Shown: positions 60,193 through 64,000 of the stretch, one piece after another
How the letters are laid out: each line of letters begins with the position of its first letter
How positions within the stretch are numbered: the first letter of the stretch is position 1
Assembly: GCA_018436855.1 (NCBI GenBank)
Contig: JAHDKO010000079.1
Location: forward strand, 62,001 to 126,000
Length of the DNA: 64,000 bases
Reading direction: 5' to 3'
Source: Deltaproteobacteria bacterium
Lineage (GTDB): Bacteria > Desulfobacterota > Desulfomonilia > UBA1062
Program-made: the position numbers and the translations under genes
Notes under the pieces: model-generated
What the model saw: only the letters and a program-made list of their open reading frames with translations
Told to the model about the DNA's origin: nothing
The model's database searches: none

Positions 60193-62832
60193 GTGGACGT
60201 AATTACCTCCCACATCCAGGCCGATTTTGACGCGTTTGCCTCCATGGTCGCGGCCAGGCTGCTCTACCCCGGCGCCGTGCTCGTCTTCCCCGGAGCCCAG
60301 GAAAAGAACCTGCGCGACTACCTTGCCGAGGCCTCCTCCGAGAGCACCGGGCCCATCGTCAGGATGAAGGACATCAATCTGGACGAGATCACGCGGCTCA
60401 TCATCGTGGACAATCGGCAGCTTTCACGGATCGGGGAGTTTGCACGGATCATCGGGAAGCCGGGCGTCAAGGTGATCGTCTATGATCATCATCCCTGCTC
60501 AACGGAAGACATCAGGGCACACACCGAGGTGTGTATCGAGCTCGGCTCCAATGCCGCGGTGATGACGGGCATCCTGAAGGAGAAGGGAATCGTCCCGAAC
60601 CCCGCACAGGCTACCATGATCGCCATGGGCATCTACGAGGACACCGGGTCCCTGCTCTTCCCCTCGACCACGCCCGAAGACTGCCGGGCCCTGGCGGACC
60701 TGCTCGAATGGGGGGCGGATCTGAAAGAGGTGTCCCGCGCGATCCTCCGGGAGCTCGAGGCCGAGCAGGTCGACGTGCTCGATCAGCTCATCAAGAATGT
60801 CTATATCCTGCACATCTCCGGGATCGACGTGCTCTTCACCCGGTCGGAATCGGCCGGCTATATCGAGGACTTCGCCATGCTCGTGCACAAGTTGAGAGGG
60901 ATGTTCGACGCGGACGCCATCTTCGCCCTGGGCCTGATGGGCGAGCGCATCTACCTGGTGGCGCGCAGCACCCTGCCCCAGATCAACGCAGCCGACATCG
61001 CGGCCCACTTCGGGGGGGGGGGGCATCCCACGGCCGCCGCGGCCTCCATCCGGGAGACCTCGCTCGATCTGGTGGAGAACAGGCTCGTCAACATTGTCAA
61101 AAAAGAGGCAAGGCCGCGGATCACGGCCCGGGACATTATGACCTTTCCAGTCATCGCCCTGGGCTTGGGCTCCACCATCGACGAGGCGAGCTCGATTCTC
61201 AACCGTTACAATATCAATGCCGTGGTGGTGCAGACCCGGGACGGCCGGCCGGTGGGGATCATCACCCGCCAGGTGGTGACCAGGGCCCAGGGGCATGGGC
61301 TCGGGGGTGCCAAGGTCAAGGACTACATGATCCGCGACATCAGGGAGGTGAGCCCGGACGCGCCGGTCTGGGAGATCAGGACCCTCATCATCGACGGCAA
61401 CCAGCGGCTCCTGCCCGTGGTGGAAGACATGAGGATCGCGGGCGTGATCACGAGGACGGACCTCATGATGGTCCTGCACGAGAAGATGGCCCAGGTGGAG
61501 GGGCTGGAGCACAGGGCCGCGCAGACCAAGAATCTGAAAAACCTCCTGGACGAAAGGCTTCCCCGGGAGCTCTTCGAACTGCTCAGGCAGGCGGGTGAGC
61601 TCGCCTCCTCCATGGGGTACAATGTCTACCTGGTGGGCGGGATCGTGCGCGACATGATCCTGAGGATCGACAACCTGGATATCGACCTGGTGGTGGAGGG
61701 CGATGGAATCGCATTCGCCCGGGCCTTTTCCCGGTCGATCGGGGCCCGGTACGCGTCGCACGACAAGTACAAGACCGCGGTCATCACCCTGCCCGACGGC
61801 AACCACATCGACGTGGCCACGGCGCGGCTCGAGTACTACAAGACCCCGGGCTCGTTTCCCATCGTGGAGCAGTCGACTTTGAAGCTCGATCTCTACCGCA
61901 GGGATTTCACCATCAATACCATGGCCGTGAGCCTGAACCCGCAGCGTTTCGGCGAGCTCATCGACTTTTTCGGTGCCCAGCGCGACATCAAGGAAAAGCG
62001 CGTCCGCGTGTTGCACGCCATGAGCTTTGTGGAGGATCCCTCGCGGATCCTGCGCGCGGTGCGGTTCGAGCAGCGCTACGGCTTTGTCCTGGGCAAACAG
62101 ACGAGCGCCTTGGTACACGCGGCGGTCAAGTCGGGGCTGCTGCGCAGCGTGCCCGGCAGGCGGATCTCCCACGAGATCCGCCAGATACTCTCCGAGGACC
62201 ACCCCATCAGGGGTATGGAGCGGCTCAGGGAGCTGGACGTGCTCACGGCCATTCATCCCGGGCTCGCCTTCACGCCCCAGGTCAGGGAATACTTCGCGAG
62301 GGTCAAGGAGACGCTCTTGTGGTTCAACATGCTCTTCACCCACGAGCCGTACCGGTCGTGGTTCGTCTATCTGCTTGCCCTGGTTGATCAGATGAAGCCC
62401 CGCAAGATCATCGAGATCTGCCAGCGCCTCGGGCTCACGGACGAAGAGGTGCGGGGCATTCTCTCTTCCCAGGCAAAGGTGCACGCCATATTGAGAGACC
62501 TGGCGTCCACCCGGCCCATCAGACCGTCCGACGTGGTCAGGATTCTCGACGGAGCTAGGCTGGAGGAGGTCTTCTTCGCCATGTCCAAGACCAGAAGCCC
62601 CGAGGTCAGGGAGTTGATCTCCGCCTACATCACCACCTGGCGCTCCTACAAGCCCCCGGTCAGCGGCAGGGACCTGCTCGCCGTGGGTTTCGAGAAGGGC
62701 AAGTTTCTCGGCGACACGCTGAGGCTCATCCGCGAGAAGGGCCTCAATGGAGAGATCAGGGATTTCTCCGAGGCTGCGGCCTTTGCGGCAGAAAGGCTCG
62801 CCCGGAGAAACACCGGCCAATCAAACAGTTGA
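60193..62832 (+). CDS. DHH-CBS-polynucleotide adenylyl/CCA transferase fusion protein
   Basis: An 879-residue protein in three parts. A DHH/DHHA1 phosphoesterase comes first (QADFDAF, DHHPCST near residue 97, GGGGHPTAAAA near 275), then a CBS pair (about 310-430). A class II nucleotidyltransferase follows (GGIVRDMIL and DIDLVVEG near 485, RRDFTINTMA near 575, then the RNA-binding helices). Enzymes of this layout add A or CCA to tRNA 3' ends; some bacteria split CCA addition between two such enzymes. A run of 12 G (61012-61023) encodes the GGGG motif. The GTG at 60193 starts three bases past the xerD stop. Confidence 0.88.
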   Translation: MDVITSHIQADFDAFASMVAARLLYPGAVLVFPGAQEKNLRDYLAEASSESTGPIVRMKDINLDEITRLIIVDNRQLSRIGEFARIIGKPGVKVIVYDHHPCSTEDIRAHTEVCIELGSNAAVMTGILKEKGIVPNPAQATMIAMGIYEDTGSLLFPSTTPEDCRALADLLEWGADLKEVSRAILRELEAEQVDVLDQLIKNVYILHISGIDVLFTRSESAGYIEDFAMLVHKLRGMFDADAIFALGLMGERIYLVARSTLPQINAADIAAHFGGGGHPTAAAASIRETSLDLVENRLVNIVKKEARPRITARDIMTFPVIALGLGSTIDEASSILNRYNINAVVVQTRDGRPVGIITRQVVTRAQGHGLGGAKVKDYMIRDIREVSPDAPVWEIRTLIIDGNQRLLPVVEDMRIAGVITRTDLMMVLHEKMAQVEGLEHRAAQTKNLKNLLDERLPRELFELLRQAGELASSMGYNVYLVGGIVRDMILRIDNLDIDLVVEGDGIAFARAFSRSIGARYASHDKYKTAVITLPDGNHIDVATARLEYYKTPGSFPIVEQSTLKLDLYRRDFTINTMAVSLNPQRFGELIDFFGAQRDIKEKRVRVLHAMSFVEDPSRILRAVRFEQRYGFVLGKQTSALVHAAVKSGLLRSVPGRRISHEIRQILSEDHPIRGMERLRELDVLTAIHPGLAFTPQVREYFARVKETLLWFNMLFTHEPYRSWFVYLLALVDQMKPRKIIEICQRLGLTDEEVRGILSSQAKVHAILRDLASTRPIRPSDVVRILDGARLEEVFFAMSKTRSPEVRELISAYITTWRSYKPPVSGRDLLAVGFEKGKFLGDTLRLIREKGLNGEIRDFSEAAAFAAERLARRNTGQSNS

Positions 62833-62874
62833 CGAAGGCCATTTCATCATGTAGACAGGATGCTGAAGTTTTGT

Positions 62875-62950
62875 GGGGGTGTGGCTCAGTTGGGAGAGCG
62901 TCGCGTTCGCATCGCGAAGGTCGGGGGTTCGAATCCCCCCATCTCCACCA
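62875..62950 (+). tRNA. tRNA-Ala (anticodon CGC)
   Basis: A 76-base cloverleaf. The acceptor stem GGGGGTG pairs with CATCTCC and contains the G3-U70 pair that identifies tRNA-Ala. Anticodon stem TCGCG/CGCGA encloses TTCGCAT, giving CGC. The CCA end is encoded. Confidence 0.95.
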
Positions 62951-63026
62951 CCATGAAACAATTGATCTAATTATTTCAATCAGAAATATTTCCCGGTGTT
63001 TCGATTGGGGTTACCGTACCAATCCC

Positions 63027-64000
63027 TTAATACTCCATCCCCATAGCCCTTCTCACTTCCACCAAAGTTTCCTTGGCTATCCGGCGGGCTCGTTCTATGC
63101 CTTTCATCAAAACATTCCTGATATATTCCGGATCCTGCTCCAGCAGCTGTCTTTTCTGCCTCAGCGGGCGCAGGTATTCATTGAGGGATTCAGTAAGAAT
63201 TACCTTCAGCCGTGATGCACCCTTGTCTCCTATTTCCTCTGCGAGCACTTCCGGAGGCGTACCTGTACACAGCGAGGCGATCAGGAGAAGATTTGCAACC
63301 TCGGGCCTGTTTTCCGGATCGTATGTGATGTTTCTGTCCGTGTCGGTCTTTGCCGCCTTTATCAGCTTTGCAGTCTCATCCTCTGTTGCCGAGAGCATGA
63401 CGGCATTGTTCCTGCTCTTGCTCATCTTCTGCGACCCGTCCAGCCCGAGTATGAGCGGGGCGCTGCTTATCAGTGGCTGCGGTTCGGGAAAGACAGGGTT
63501 GCCTGCACGGAAACGCGTATTGAAGCGTCTTGCAATCGTGCGGGTAATTTCGAGGTGAGGCAGCTGGTCTTTCCCTACGGGCACCACATTTGCCTTGCAG
63601 AAAAGAATGTCTGCAGCTTGATGCACGGGATAGACATACATGCCGGCAGTGATGTTTTTCTGCGATGATGCCTGGATTTCCTCCTTAACAGTCGGGTTTC
63701 GGTTGAGCTCGGCATTTGTGACAAGCGTGAGGAACGGAAGCAGAAGCTGGTTTAACTCGGGTACATGGCTGTGCGGGAAGATAAATGTCTTCTCCCCGTC
63801 AGGATCAAGTCCAGCGGCGATATAGTCAATTACCAGCTGGCGTACGTTTTCTGCAATATCGCCGGCATAATCACGGTCGGTCAGCACCTGATAGTCGGCA
63901 ATGACGATAAATATCGGAACACCAAGGTTCTGCAGCCGTACCCTGTTCTCGATCGAACCGAAAAGGTGTCCCACATGCAGCTTTCCGGTGGGCCTGTCAC
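63027..64000 (-). CDS. trpS: Tryptophanyl-tRNA synthetase, C-terminal part (gene starts right of window)
   Basis: About 324 residues are visible; the first codons lie beyond the right edge. The class I HIGH motif reads DRPTGKLHVGHLFGS at the edge, and KMSKS is in DGSQKMSKSRN near residue 198 of the visible part. It charges tRNA-Trp. The coding is lower in GC than neighbours (28-29 G+C per 60 bases in two lines I counted, against 37 in one line of the upstream gene). The gene sits next to a tRNA-Ala, convergent, so an acquired copy is possible. Confidence 0.93.
   Translation of the reverse strand, partial: DRPTGKLHVGHLFGSIENRVRLQNLGVPIFIVIADYQVLTDRDYAGDIAENVRQLVIDYIAAGLDPDGEKTFIFPHSHVPELNQLLLPFLTLVTNAELNRNPTVKEEIQASSQKNITAGMYVYPVHQAADILFCKANVVPVGKDQLPHLEITRTIARRFNTRFRAGNPVFPEPQPLISSAPLILGLDGSQKMSKSRNNAVMLSATEDETAKLIKAAKTDTDRNITYDPENRPEVANLLLIASLCTGTPPEVLAEEIGDKGASRLKVILTESLNEYLRPLRQKRQLLEQDPEYIRNVLMKGIERARRIAKETLVEVRRAMGMEY

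Noticed and set aside
60499-62820. 773-codon frame antisense to the DHH-CBS-nucleotidyltransferase gene
   Set aside because: Composition is histidine-, proline- and arginine-rich with no domain, typical of a reverse shadow of a GC-rich gene.
62829-63215. 128-codon frame covering tRNA-Ala and the 3' end of trpS
   Set aside because: It runs through the tRNA and antisense to trpS; no family features.

Overview
The window is GC-rich, densely packed bacterial chromosome. The gene families suggest an anaerobic or microaerophilic member of the Desulfobacterota (former Deltaproteobacteria), possibly syntrophic; this is inference from gene content, because no rRNA marker is present. Supporting it are beta-oxidation genes with EtfAB, class III polyhydroxyalkanoate (PHA) genes, rubrerythrin and peroxiredoxin, a DHH-CBS-nucleotidyltransferase fusion, and sigma54-like sites at flagellar genes. 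There is no transposase, no CRISPR array and no prophage. Many genes overlap by ATGA or GTGA.

Layout. 1-7.2 kb: 3' part of smc, an FlhG/MinD-type ATPase, a decayed ogt remnant, a DUF364 gene coupled to moaA, a PilZ protein and a B12-binding radical SAM protein. 7.2-13 kb: panE-like gene coupled to an NDP-forming acyl-CoA synthetase alpha chain (minus), then a split cobalamin methionine synthase whose reactivation domain is a separate gene (plus). 13-18 kb: redox island with a three-gene DsbD-like set (Trx, CcdA, TlpA), flavodoxin, rubrerythrin, a thioredoxin-fold protein, an exported peroxiredoxin and a gamma-carbonic anhydrase. 18-26.5 kb: etfBA diverging, across a TetR-type palindrome, from a histidine phosphatase, an ACAD10/11-type acyl-CoA dehydrogenase, TetR, an APH-type kinase, an SDR, a 3-hydroxyacyl-CoA dehydrogenase and a small ferredoxin. 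This resembles the levulinate/4-hydroxyacyl-CoA pathway, in which a 4-hydroxyacyl-CoA is phosphorylated and then rearranged into beta-oxidation.

26.9-36.4 kb: a large PHA island. It holds a PhaZ-like depolymerase, PhaR, three small phasin-like paralogues, a second divergent PhaC/PhaE-like pair, PhaJ, a double-GAF sensor, and a canonical class III PhaC-PhaE pair. Hydroxyacyl-CoAs from the preceding cluster could feed it. 36.7-43.7 kb: tRNA-Gly, asnS, a ModE N-domain regulator, and the chain pgpA-cinA-thpR-recA-pilT-recX-alaS; recX carries an apparent frameshift at a slippery A run. 46-50 kb: hisB, a small unknown gene, hisA, hinT and an RlmI-type methyltransferase. 50-54.8 kb (minus): mobB, flgL-fliW, and ybaB-recR followed by a deaminase. 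55-64 kb: cyclase-family gene, coaX, then amiC-SPOR-xerD-DHH/CBS/nucleotidyltransferase, tRNA-Ala and a lower-GC trpS that leaves the window.

The most unusual features are the split kinase/ACAD pathway, the doubled PHA synthase system, the frameshifted recX, the split metH, a 20-bp repeat abutting two stop codons, and a G12 tract in the tRNA nucleotidyltransferase gene. Promoter and operator calls come from reading by eye and are tentative.
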